A stretch of 64,000 nt of DNA from CAG-826 sp964583155 (GTDB lineage: Bacteria > Bacillota_I > Bacilli_A > RFN20 > CAG-826): positions 261,644 through 325,643 of the forward strand of contig CAZOUY010000001.1 in NCBI GenBank assembly GCA_964583155.1, in the 5' to 3' direction. Positions 44,867 to 53,476 of the stretch are shown here, piece after piece. The notes below the pieces were generated by a model that was not told where the DNA came from, searched no databases, and saw only the letters and a list, made by a program, of their open reading frames with translations. Position numbers and translations under genes: made by a program. Every line of letters starts with the position of its first letter. Positions within the stretch are counted from its first letter, which is position 1.

Positions 44867-46168
44867 CTAATGAATTGGTTTTAACTTCACATCCTTTCCA
44901 TCAATATGCCTGATGTGTAAGGCATCTAATAAATTTATACCGAAGATCTCCAAAAAAAGTTCATAAGGAGTTCTGTCATCAATAGATGAAAGAAATCTAG
45001 AATTCAAATGAGAAGCAATTTCAAACAAATCATCTTGAGAATAATCATCTAATAAAGCATGTTTATGGAAAATAACTCTCAATTGACCATTGAAATTTTC
45101 GACATGAGACTTTTGATTGCTTTCACCGGGATTACAAAAGAATATTTTTGTTCTAAGCTCACCATTTTCATCAAATTCAAGAGAATTGAAATCATCGAAA
45201 ACAATATCACGATCAGTTAAGATAGCAGGGAATAGTTTTCTAAAGTTATTGATACCGATTTGATGTTGAATCTCATTGAATAAATTAGAAATCTTTTCTT
45301 GTGTTTTATTTTCAACCACATAAAGAAGTGAGAAGGATAAATGAGGCATAGTCAAAACAAGGATTTCTTTAGAGGATTTCTTAGGGGCACCAAGGAAATC
45401 CATTTGGAAATAATACGTAATATTATTCTTAAAACGAAAAATGAGCCAATCTGAATATAAGTGTCCTATTCTATCAATTCTAGGATCGTGATTATATTCA
45501 TATTTTGGCTTCATTTTTCTTTTTTTCAGAGATACTTGACGAGGCAAGTGATGTAATCTAGTCGTATAAATGCCTTTTTCAATTCTTCGATATAGAGTTT
45601 TTTCGCTGCATCTAAGTTCATCATGATGAACAATTAAAGCATGATGAACAGATTGACCTTTATGGATAATTGCATCCTTTAAAATCGCATCCTGCTTTTG
45701 ATACTCATCTATTGTTAAATTCGCTCCTTCTCTTGTAATTACTAATCGTTGTCTAGCATGCAAATCCGCTTGATCGGGATAATATAGGAATTGTGCAAGA
45801 GGACAATAGCTTTGCCTAATACAATTGTTGCAAACAAATGGGAATCTTGTTGTCTTGTTACATTGAAATTCTTGAAATTTCCTGCATGATTTCATTCTTT
45901 TACATCCTTTACATCTTTGACCACATATAAGAGAATCGCATAGTTTTTTTAAAGTACAAGTCCTTTGATGAATACAAATAGAACATAATGTTTCATCCAC
46001 TGATGCTTCCTTCATTTGGATACGATTCCTTTTAACTTCTCGCGATATGGATGTTGGATCCATACCTAAAATAACCGCAATGTCTTTAGCAGTTCGTTCT
46101 TTGGCAATTAATCTTGCAAGAATCGCTCTTTTTTCAAGGTTGAATTGCCTTCCTAAGTTTTTACCCAT
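44867..46168 (-). CDS. IS30-family transposase
   Basis: 433 residues. N-terminal helix-turn-helix typical of IS30 (LARLIAKERTAKDIAVILGMDPTSISREVKRNR), a Cys-rich probable zinc module at about 60-125 (CSICIHQRTC, CKGCKRMKSC, CNNCIRQSYC), a second HTH, and a DDE catalytic domain with FQMDFLG (first Asp), LTDRDIVFDDF (second Asp) and SHVENFNGQLR (Glu). Intact. AAAGGAGG lies 12 bases before ATG 46168, which is long. Catalyses transposition of its own element. Confidence 0.93.
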   Translation of the reverse strand: MGKNLGRQFNLEKRAILARLIAKERTAKDIAVILGMDPTSISREVKRNRIQMKEASVDETLCSICIHQRTCTLKKLCDSLICGQRCKGCKRMKSCRKFQEFQCNKTTRFPFVCNNCIRQSYCPLAQFLYYPDQADLHARQRLVITREGANLTIDEYQKQDAILKDAIIHKGQSVHHALIVHHDELRCSEKTLYRRIEKGIYTTRLHHLPRQVSLKKRKMKPKYEYNHDPRIDRIGHLYSDWLIFRFKNNITYYFQMDFLGAPKKSSKEILVLTMPHLSFSLLYVVENKTQEKISNLFNEIQHQIGINNFRKLFPAILTDRDIVFDDFNSLEFDENGELRTKIFFCNPGESNQKSHVENFNGQLRVIFHKHALLDDYSQDDLFEIASHLNSRFLSSIDDRTPYELFLEIFGINLLDALHIRHIDGKDVKLKPIH

Positions 46169-46219
46169 ATAATTAAATTACCTCCTTTGGGTTAGGTTTT
46201 TGTTCTTGTGTAGAACACA

Positions 46220-46248
46220 ATTATCTTACTACAAAGGAGGTTTGTCAG
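46220..46248 (-). promoter_or_regulatory. Predicted transposase promoter
   Basis: Minus-strand CTGACA (46248-46243), 17 bases, GATAAT (46225-46220). The -35 box is part of the internal end-motif copy, so transposase binding there could repress its own gene. A small dyad TGTTCT/AGAACA (46201-46217) lies in the untranslated leader. Confidence 0.55.
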
Positions 46249-46291
46249 ACTAAATGCATCTTTTCTATTTTAAACTGCATTTAGTTTGTCA
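46241..46291. repeat. Right end of the IS: terminal repeat plus one internal copy
   Basis: Internal copy TTTGTCAGACTAAATGCAT at 46241-46259, and terminal inverted repeat 46261-46291. The internal copy overlaps the -35 box of the transposase promoter. Confidence 0.8.
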
Positions 46292-46325
46292 CTTTGCGAG
46301 GCAGCTTTTTTTTAAATAAAGCTTA

Positions 46326-46373
46326 ATATGAAGAAATTATTTTCTTCATATGGGGCGTTTGGCGTGATAGAAT
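46326..46373 (+). promoter_or_regulatory. dnaE promoter with overlapping perfect dyad
   Basis: TTCATA (46345-46350), 17 bases, TAGAAT (46368-46373). The -35 box lies in the right arm of a perfect 11-bp inverted repeat ATATGAAGAAA (46326-46336) and TTTCTTCATAT (46341-46351), loop TTAT. No T-run follows. Confidence 0.5.
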
Positions 46374-46392
46374 AAGAAAAGAGGTGTCAATC

Positions 46393-49300
46393 ATGAATTT
46401 TGCCCCGTTGCATGTTAGAACCGGATATTCTTTTTTAAAAAGTGGTCTCACCATCGAGAATCTTTTTCGGGCGCTCAAAAAGCATGGTTATACCAAAGCG
46501 GGAATTTGTGATTTAAAGGTTCTTTATGGATTACCATCCTTTGAAAAGACCGCGCAAGCGTATCAATTTGACTATGCACTAGGCATGGAAGCTCCCTTAT
46601 GCTATCAAAATCACGATTTGCTTATGTGCCTCTATGCTGAAGATGAAATCGGCTACCGCCAGTTGATAAAATTATCAAGCTATCTCTCTCATCATGAAAA
46701 GGGCGATCTATCGAATTTTGATTTCTCACATTTGCTAGCTGTTCTTTCATCGAATCAGCCGTTTATGAATGAAAATCTGCAAAGCATTACCCCGCAATTC
46801 ACCTCCACTCTCCACTCGTTATCTCAGCTTTTTGCCCATTTCTATCTTGGAATCGAAATCTATGAGAATTCCAATGCGGCTATGGTTCAAAGGCTTCGCG
46901 ACTTTGCCCAAAAATATGATTATGAGGTTTTGGCATTTCCTTTAATCGCCTATATTCAAAAGGAGGATGCAATCACTCTTGCTATTGTTGAGGCTATTGC
47001 TCATGATGAGCATTTAGATAAAAACGTAGCCCAGGAAGATGGAATATATTATTTACGAACCTTGGAGACCATGAGTCAACTCTATACCGCCCAGGAATTG
47101 GCGCTTAGTGAAAAGGTCTTTGCTTATTTGAAGGTCAATCTTTCGCAAAAGCGCGGTCATTTACTCCATTATCCTTGCGAAAATGGTGATAGCCATCAAG
47201 CTCTTCATTCCGCGGCCCTTGAGGGCCTGCAAAATAAAAATTTATCGACCCTAGAATATTTAAATCGTTTGGAATACGAATTGGAAGTAATCGAAAAGAT
47301 GGGATATTGCGATTATTTTTTAATCGTCGCGGACTATGTTAATTATGCGAAAAGCCATGATATTCCCGTTGGTCCAGGACGAGGATCCGCGGCTAGCTCC
47401 CTTGTTTCCTTTGCCTTAAACATCACGACCGTCGATCCCATCAAATATAATCTGTTATTTGAGAGCTTTCTTAATCCGGCGCGCGTATCCATGCCGGATA
47501 TCGACATCGATTTCGGCGACTTAAAGCGCGATTTGGTGGTCGATTATCTTCATGAAAAATATGGTCATGAGCGCGTGGCCTCCATCATCACTTTCCAAAC
47601 GATCGGCGCGAAACAATCGATACGCGATATCGGTCGCGTTTATAATTTCTCATCCTTTGATATCGATATGTTAGCCAAGGCTATTCCCGACAATAGTCTT
47701 TCCTTACGAAATGCCTATCGGCGGATTCCGGCCTTTAAAAAGCTTGTCGATAGCGATAAATACTACTTGGATATCATTCGTTTAGCCAGTAAAATCGAAG
47801 GCTTACCGCGTCAAGCCGGCATTCACGCTGCAGGAGTGGTTTTAAATAATGAGCCTTTGGAGGAATGCTTACCTGTCATCATCGCCCCAAACGGAACCTA
47901 TATTTCCCAATATGAGATGAATCCTTTGGCTGAACAGGGCTTTTTAAAGATGGATATTCTCGGTTTGCGTAATTTATCGATCATCGAGAATTGTCTTAAA
48001 AAGATCAATTCCGCCCATGGGTCATCGCTAACGATGGATGATATTCCTTATGAGGATGATAAACAGATCTTTGCTTTGATAGCCTCAACCAAAACCATGG
48101 GCGTTTTCCAATTGGAATCAAGCGGCATTAAAAGAGCCATTAAAGAGCTACAGCCAACGTGCTTTGAGGATGTTGTTGCCGTTTTGGCCTTGTTTCGCCC
48201 CGGTCCGATCGACAATATTCCAATCTATGCTCGTCGAAAAGCCGGTCTTGAGGAGCCCACTTATTTCACTCCGGAATTAAAGGATATTCTTTCTTCGACC
48301 TATGGCATCATCGTCTATCAAGAGCAAGTCCTGCAGGTTGTGGAAAAAATCGCCTCCTTCACCTTATCCGAGGCCGATTTGTTCCGGCGGGCAATCTCGA
48401 AAAAGGATGCCCAAAAGCTCATAATGATGAAGGATAAATTCATTAAAGGAGCCACTAATAATGGATATTCAAAGGCTCTCGCTAACCAAATATATGATCA
48501 CATCTATCGCTTTGCCGATTATGGATTTAAAAGAGCCCACTCCGTCGCATATGCGATTATTTCGTGCAAAATGGCGTATTTGAAGGTTCATTACCCCGCC
48601 TATTTTTATGCGGCGATTTTAGAAGGCTCCTATTCCGCTAATGAAAGCAAATTCGTGGAATATGTGAGTGAAATGAAAAGTCTCGGCTTGACTCTTCATT
48701 TACCATCGATCAATGAATCGACCGATGATTTCATCGTCAAAGATGATGGCCTTCGTTTCCCGTTATCATCGATCAAGGGGATTTCCGGTAATCTCGTGAA
48801 GACCATTGTTGAAGAACGGAATAAAGCTCCCTTTATCAGCTTCTTCGATTTTGTGATTCGATTATATGATCAACGACTCAATAGCGGCCAATTGCAAAAT
48901 CTCATTAACGCCGGAGCCTTCGATGAATTTCATAGAACCCGGGCGACGCTTCTTAAAGCCGTCGATGGCGCGATTGAATATGCCTCCATGGTCTATCATG
49001 ACTATCAACCGGGGATCATTAATGAGCAGATCATCCTACCGCCACCGATTATGGTTGAGGTGAATGATGATCCCATCAGCAAATGTCAAAATGAAGCCAA
49101 TGTTCTTGGCGTTATGGTGACGAAAACTCCGCTGTCCTTCTTAAAGGATGAAATGGAAAAGCATCATATTCTTGCGCTTGCGACCATCAAGAAAAATGAA
49201 CGCGGGCCGTTGACCTTTGCCGGAATTCTTAAATCATTTAAAATGATCAAGACCAAAAAAGGTGAGCCGATGGCCTTCTTGCTCTTCTTTGATGATGATA

Positions 49301-49455
49301 CGGAGCAGGAGGTTGTGCTTTTTCCAAATCTCTACGCACAAAATTATACAAAATTAGAAAAAAATAAAATATTTATTATCACCGCGCATTTTGAAAGCAA
49401 TCAATCATGTATCGCGGATAATCTACAACTTTGGGAGGAATTAAAAAATGGCTAA
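46393..49455 (+). CDS. dnaE: DNA polymerase III alpha subunit DnaE
   Basis: Replicative-type C-family polymerase; in Bacillota DnaE usually works with PolC on the lagging strand. 1020 residues from ATG 46393 (MNFAPLHVRTGYS), with AGAGGTG upstream; the frame opens three codons earlier at a GTG. PHP domain (about 1-190) looks degenerate: the usual HxH is LHVRTGYS. Palm motifs: GPGRGSAASSLVSFAL and the catalytic MPDIDIDFGD. Fingers, a helix-hairpin-helix and a short OB-fold region (GPLTFAGILKSFKMIKTKKG) end the protein. Shorter than the ~1115-residue Bacillus form. Overlaps polA by 8 bp. Confidence 0.96.
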   Translation: MNFAPLHVRTGYSFLKSGLTIENLFRALKKHGYTKAGICDLKVLYGLPSFEKTAQAYQFDYALGMEAPLCYQNHDLLMCLYAEDEIGYRQLIKLSSYLSHHEKGDLSNFDFSHLLAVLSSNQPFMNENLQSITPQFTSTLHSLSQLFAHFYLGIEIYENSNAAMVQRLRDFAQKYDYEVLAFPLIAYIQKEDAITLAIVEAIAHDEHLDKNVAQEDGIYYLRTLETMSQLYTAQELALSEKVFAYLKVNLSQKRGHLLHYPCENGDSHQALHSAALEGLQNKNLSTLEYLNRLEYELEVIEKMGYCDYFLIVADYVNYAKSHDIPVGPGRGSAASSLVSFALNITTVDPIKYNLLFESFLNPARVSMPDIDIDFGDLKRDLVVDYLHEKYGHERVASIITFQTIGAKQSIRDIGRVYNFSSFDIDMLAKAIPDNSLSLRNAYRRIPAFKKLVDSDKYYLDIIRLASKIEGLPRQAGIHAAGVVLNNEPLEECLPVIIAPNGTYISQYEMNPLAEQGFLKMDILGLRNLSIIENCLKKINSAHGSSLTMDDIPYEDDKQIFALIASTKTMGVFQLESSGIKRAIKELQPTCFEDVVAVLALFRPGPIDNIPIYARRKAGLEEPTYFTPELKDILSSTYGIIVYQEQVLQVVEKIASFTLSEADLFRRAISKKDAQKLIMMKDKFIKGATNNGYSKALANQIYDHIYRFADYGFKRAHSVAYAIISCKMAYLKVHYPAYFYAAILEGSYSANESKFVEYVSEMKSLGLTLHLPSINESTDDFIVKDDGLRFPLSSIKGISGNLVKTIVEERNKAPFISFFDFVIRLYDQRLNSGQLQNLINAGAFDEFHRTRATLLKAVDGAIEYASMVYHDYQPGIINEQIILPPPIMVEVNDDPISKCQNEANVLGVMVTKTPLSFLKDEMEKHHILALATIKKNERGPLTFAGILKSFKMIKTKKGEPMAFLLFFDDDTEQEVVLFPNLYAQNYTKLEKNKIFIITAHFESNQSCIADNLQLWEELKNG

Positions 49456-52048
49456 GATGATCGTAATCGACGGAAACTCTTTACTCTTCCGTGCCTATTA
49501 TGCGACGAGTTATCCGGGATCCGCTATTATGCGCACAAGGGATGGAATTCCCACCAACGCATTGTTCGCCTTTTCGAATATGCTTCTTCATATCATCAAG
49601 GGGTTTAAGGATGATGAGCATCTGATCGTCGCCTTCGATACCGATAAGAAGACCTTTCGTCATCAAGAATTATTGACCTACAAGGCGAATCGAAAGCCAT
49701 GCCCGGAGGAGCTTATTATTCAGATGCCCTTAGCGCGCGAGATGCTTCATGCCCTCGGAGTATTCACCTTTGAAATGGAAGGCTATGAGGGCGATGATAT
49801 CGCAGGAACGGTCGCCAAAAAAGCGGCGAAAGAAGGCTATCAGGTGGAAATTTATACCTCCGATAAGGACTTCCTGCAGCTCATTGATGAAAGCATCGAG
49901 GTTCATATCTTGAAAAAAGGCATGAGCGATGTCGATATTATTACCGCCCAAAACATGAAGGAGCGCTTTGGGTTTTCACCACTGCAGATCCTCGATTATA
50001 AGGGATTACGCGGCGATACGAGCGATAATCTTCCCGGCATTCCCGGAGTCGGTGAAAAAACGGCGGTCAAATTGATTCAAGAATATGGTAGCCTAGAGGC
50101 CATTATCGAAGCCGCGCCATCGATGAAATCGAAGCTCGGTGAAAAAATCATGGAGAATGCAAAGACCGGGATAATGTGTAAGCATCTAGCCCAAATTTTA
50201 ACTGATGTCAATTTGCCCTTTGCGCTCGATGAAACGCTCTATAGTGGCTATGATTATGAAAAAATATCCTCTTTCTGTAACCGCTATGAGTTAAAACAGC
50301 TCCTATCGAAATTGAATTCAAGCATTCCCAAAAGAAAGCAGGTGAAAGCGGAAGAAAAGATGGCGTATCAAATCCTTGATAATGTTAATGATTTGAAGAC
50401 ACCGACTAAATTAGGACTAGCGATCGATTATAGCCAAGGCAACTATCATAAAGCCGATATTTTCGGTTTGGCCATCGCACTCGATGATAGTGTCTATTAT
50501 CTTACTATCGAAAATTTAAAAAAGGATATGCGGCTTAAGTCGTGGTTGGAAGATCAAAATATCGCCAAGTACTGTTATGATTATAAAGCGATAAAGGTTA
50601 TGCTATCATCGATTGGTATCACCCTCGAGGGCTTGACCTTTGATGTCCTTCTAGCGGCCTACCTTATCGATTCATCCTTGAATAATGCTCCCGAAGCCGT
50701 TTTTGCGTTATTCAATGTTCAAATCACATCCGATCGCGAAATATCGTTATTCGGCAATCAAAACATCCTATCATGCTGTGAGATAGCCTATCATTCCCTT
50801 CATCAATATGAAATGATCAAAAAGGAGCTTATGAATATCGAATCATGGTCGCTCTTCGAAACGATTGAAATTCCCCTTGCAAGCGTCTTAGCCCGCATGG
50901 AAATCGAAGGTTTCCCCCTCGATGTCGCCACTTTAGATGAAATAGGCGTTCAATATCGTCAGAAGCTCGATATTTTAACAAATCAAATCTATGAATTAGC
51001 CGGCGAAAGCTTCAATATCGCCTCTCCGAAGCAGGTTGCTCATATTCTTTATGAAAAGCTTGGACTCCCCGGAAACAAAAAAGGCTCGACTTCGGTCGAT
51101 GCCTTAAAAGGGCTGATCAATTATCATCCGATCGTGCCATTGATCCTCGAGCATCGCAAATACGCTAAATTAGTGTCAACATATATTGATGGTCTAAAAA
51201 GCTATGTTTTTGAGGATGGTAAGCTCCATGCGATCTTTAATCAAGCGTTGACGACCACCGGTCGTCTTTCTAGCAGTGAACCCAATTTACAAAACATCTC
51301 CGTGCGCGATGAGGAGGGAAAACTGATTCGGAAGGCCTTCTATTACGATGATGAAGAGACCTATATCTTATCGCTCGATTATTCGCAAATTGAATTACGG
51401 ATTTTAGCGAGTCTTTCTAATTGTGAACCATTGATCGAAGCTTTTAAAAACCATGAGGATATTCATACAGTTACCGCGCGTCATGTTTTTCATATCGAGG
51501 GTGAGGTTCCTCCCCTTTTACGACGAAAAGCCAAGGCAGTCAACTTCGGCATCGTTTATGGCATTTCTGATTGGGGATTGAGTGAACAGATCGATGTTTC
51601 GCCAAAAGAGGCTCGGGAAATAATCAATTCCTTTTATAAGGCCTATCCGGAGATTGCCCGCTATTTAAAATCGATCGTCGAGGATGCCGAACAAAACGGT
51701 TATGTTACTACCTGTTTAGGACGCAGACGATATCTACGCGAGATTCATGATTCCTCTTATCAGGTGCGCGAATTTGCTAAAAGAGCGGCGATGAATGCAC
51801 CGATTCAAGGAACGGCTGCCGATCTTATCAAGATTGCCATGATTCGTATCGACCAGCGTTTGCAAAATGAAAATTGGCGAGCTCGTATGATCTCGCAAAT
51901 TCATGATGAGCTGCTCTTCCGCGTCCATCGGGAGGATTTAAAGCCCGTCATGGAAATGGTCAAAAAAGAAATGGAGGGTGCGATGGAATTTTCAACGCCC
52001 CTTGAAGTCGATGGCAGCGCCGCCAAGACATGGTACGAAGCAAAATAG
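49448..52048 (+). CDS. polA: DNA polymerase I
   Basis: Repair and Okazaki-fragment-processing polymerase, 866 residues. N-terminal 5'-3' exonuclease (VIDGNSLLFRAYYA, YEGDDIAGT, DKDFLQL, LRGDTSDNLPGIPGVGEKTA), middle 3'-5' exonuclease-like domain in which the catalytic acidic DxE is not evident (LGLAIDYSQGNYH), so proofreading is probably lost as in Bacillus PolI, and the A-family polymerase with SLDYSQIELRILASLS, KAVNFGIVYG and SQIHDELLFRV. Starts inside the dnaE end with GGGAGG upstream. Confidence 0.98.
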   Translation: MAKMIVIDGNSLLFRAYYATSYPGSAIMRTRDGIPTNALFAFSNMLLHIIKGFKDDEHLIVAFDTDKKTFRHQELLTYKANRKPCPEELIIQMPLAREMLHALGVFTFEMEGYEGDDIAGTVAKKAAKEGYQVEIYTSDKDFLQLIDESIEVHILKKGMSDVDIITAQNMKERFGFSPLQILDYKGLRGDTSDNLPGIPGVGEKTAVKLIQEYGSLEAIIEAAPSMKSKLGEKIMENAKTGIMCKHLAQILTDVNLPFALDETLYSGYDYEKISSFCNRYELKQLLSKLNSSIPKRKQVKAEEKMAYQILDNVNDLKTPTKLGLAIDYSQGNYHKADIFGLAIALDDSVYYLTIENLKKDMRLKSWLEDQNIAKYCYDYKAIKVMLSSIGITLEGLTFDVLLAAYLIDSSLNNAPEAVFALFNVQITSDREISLFGNQNILSCCEIAYHSLHQYEMIKKELMNIESWSLFETIEIPLASVLARMEIEGFPLDVATLDEIGVQYRQKLDILTNQIYELAGESFNIASPKQVAHILYEKLGLPGNKKGSTSVDALKGLINYHPIVPLILEHRKYAKLVSTYIDGLKSYVFEDGKLHAIFNQALTTTGRLSSSEPNLQNISVRDEEGKLIRKAFYYDDEETYILSLDYSQIELRILASLSNCEPLIEAFKNHEDIHTVTARHVFHIEGEVPPLLRRKAKAVNFGIVYGISDWGLSEQIDVSPKEAREIINSFYKAYPEIARYLKSIVEDAEQNGYVTTCLGRRRYLREIHDSSYQVREFAKRAAMNAPIQGTAADLIKIAMIRIDQRLQNENWRARMISQIHDELLFRVHREDLKPVMEMVKKEMEGAMEFSTPLEVDGSAAKTWYEAK

Positions 52049-52060
52049 AGGTGAAGTAAA

Positions 52061-53476
52061 ATGCCAGAATTACCGGAAGTAGAAACCATCAGAGGTTTAT
52101 TGGAAAAACAATTAGTCGGACGAACAATCGTCGATGTGGAGGTCCTTTATGAAAGGATGATCTATGGGAATCGCCAGCTTTTTTCTTCGATTGTCGGCGC
52201 CACTATGACATCTATCAAGCGAAAAGGAAAATTTTTATTGATCTATTTTAATAATGACACGGTTTTAATTTCGCATTTAAGGATGGAGGGGAAATACTAT
52301 CTATATGAGGAAAGCGAAGAATCGAGTCGCTTTGCTCGCATTATTTTCCATCTCGATCATAACCAGAAGCTATGCTATGATGATTCAAGAAAATTCGGTG
52401 TAATGAAGGTTATTCCCGTCACCGATCTTTTAAAAGAGCCCTGGCTTATTTCATTAGGTCCGGAGCCTATGGAATTAAAGGATGCCACTTCTCTTTATCA
52501 AAAAGCTAAACGATGTCATAAGCCCATCAAGGTGCTTATTATGGATCAAACATTTCTAGCAGGATTAGGAAATATATATGCCGATGAGACCTTATTTGCC
52601 GCTCATATTCATCCTGAAACACCGGCCAATCTTCTTTCCTTAGATGAGTGGGAATCGATCCTATCGCATGCCCGTCGCATTTTATTACGGGCGATTGAAG
52701 CCGGCGGATCGACCATCCGCTCCTATCATGCCGCCCGAGAAATGGATGGAATGTTTCAAGATGAATTATTGGTTTATGGTCGAAAAGGCGATTTCTGCCC
52801 CAATTGTCATCATGCTTTCGATAAAATTATCGTCGGCGGTCGCGGAACTACCTATTGTCCAAAATGCCAAAAGAATAAGGATCGTCCGCTTGTGATCGGA
52901 CTGACCGGCGTAATCGGTAGCGGAAAATCGACCGCTTTAGAAATCTTAGCTTCGTTAGGAGCCGCGGTTATTTCATGCGATACGATCGTCCATTCCTTAT
53001 ATCAGGATTATAAAATTCAAAGACATCTCGAAAAGCTGTTGAAGGGTCGTTTTTTCGATGGCGATGCTTTTTCGCTCACCGCTCTTCGAAACGATATTTT
53101 AAATAATCCGGAGCACAAGAAAATTGTTGAAGATTATTTATTTCCGCTAGTGAAACGCCAATTGATCGACTTTATCCGCTCAGAGCATGGTTCATCAATC
53201 GTCGTTTTAGAGATTCCTTTGCTTTTTGAAGCGCATTTCGATGATCTTTGCGATGTGACTCTCGCTATTAAAGTGTCATCTAATGATCAGCGCTCCAACC
53301 TTAAAAAACGCGGTCAAGAGCAAATTGAAGCCATGATTGAAATGAATTATGACGGTGAGCATTATCCCTATGCATCAAAGTTAGACTACTATTTAGATAC
53401 GAACAACGACGAAAAGACGCTTCAAGAAGCGTTAGCAAAGCTCTATCATCAATTAGTAAACCGAAATGCCCTCTAG
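52061..53476 (+). CDS. Fused formamidopyrimidine-DNA glycosylase and dephospho-CoA kinase
   Basis: One 471-residue frame joining two normally separate enzymes. Residues 1-271 are a complete MutM/Fpg: catalytic Pro2 and Glu3 (MPELPEVETIRG), Lys57 region, H2TH motif around AGLGNIYADETLF, and zinc finger Cys246/249/266/269 (CPNC, CPKC). Residues 278-471 are a complete CoaE: Walker A GVIGSGKST (283-291), AAVISCDTIVHSLY, and LVVLEIPLLFEA-like block VVLEIPLLFE. No stop lies between. An in-frame GTG at 52892, after AAGGA, would restart CoaE at its usual MIGLTG start. Removes oxidised purines and completes CoA synthesis. In Bacillus polA-mutM-coaE are neighbours, so the fusion probably arose by loss of a stop. 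Confidence 0.93.
   Translation: MPELPEVETIRGLLEKQLVGRTIVDVEVLYERMIYGNRQLFSSIVGATMTSIKRKGKFLLIYFNNDTVLISHLRMEGKYYLYEESEESSRFARIIFHLDHNQKLCYDDSRKFGVMKVIPVTDLLKEPWLISLGPEPMELKDATSLYQKAKRCHKPIKVLIMDQTFLAGLGNIYADETLFAAHIHPETPANLLSLDEWESILSHARRILLRAIEAGGSTIRSYHAAREMDGMFQDELLVYGRKGDFCPNCHHAFDKIIVGGRGTTYCPKCQKNKDRPLVIGLTGVIGSGKSTALEILASLGAAVISCDTIVHSLYQDYKIQRHLEKLLKGRFFDGDAFSLTALRNDILNNPEHKKIVEDYLFPLVKRQLIDFIRSEHGSSIVVLEIPLLFEAHFDDLCDVTLAIKVSSNDQRSNLKKRGQEQIEAMIEMNYDGEHYPYASKLDYYLDTNNDEKTLQEALAKLYHQLVNRNAL

Larger units (their letters stand above)
44671..46291. mobile_element. IS30-like insertion sequence, apparently complete (about 1.6 kb)
   Basis: Bounded by imperfect inverted repeats of about 30 bp: TGACAGACTAAATGCAGT at 44671 and, reading inward from 46291, TGACAAACTAAATGCAGT; both are followed by (TT)AAAATAGAAAA. 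One transposase frame occupies the interior. The motif ACTAAATGCAG (or a close form) recurs in both subterminal regions. Flanks share GGCAGCTTTTTTT, 7-8 bases outside each end, as expected if it entered a terminator and duplicated part of it. Splits no gene. Confidence 0.85.

Noticed and set aside
44671..46291. Repeated ACTAAATGCAG motif as a CRISPR or regulon box
   Set aside because: All copies lie in or near the ends of the IS30-like element, so they are transposase-binding sites or remnants.
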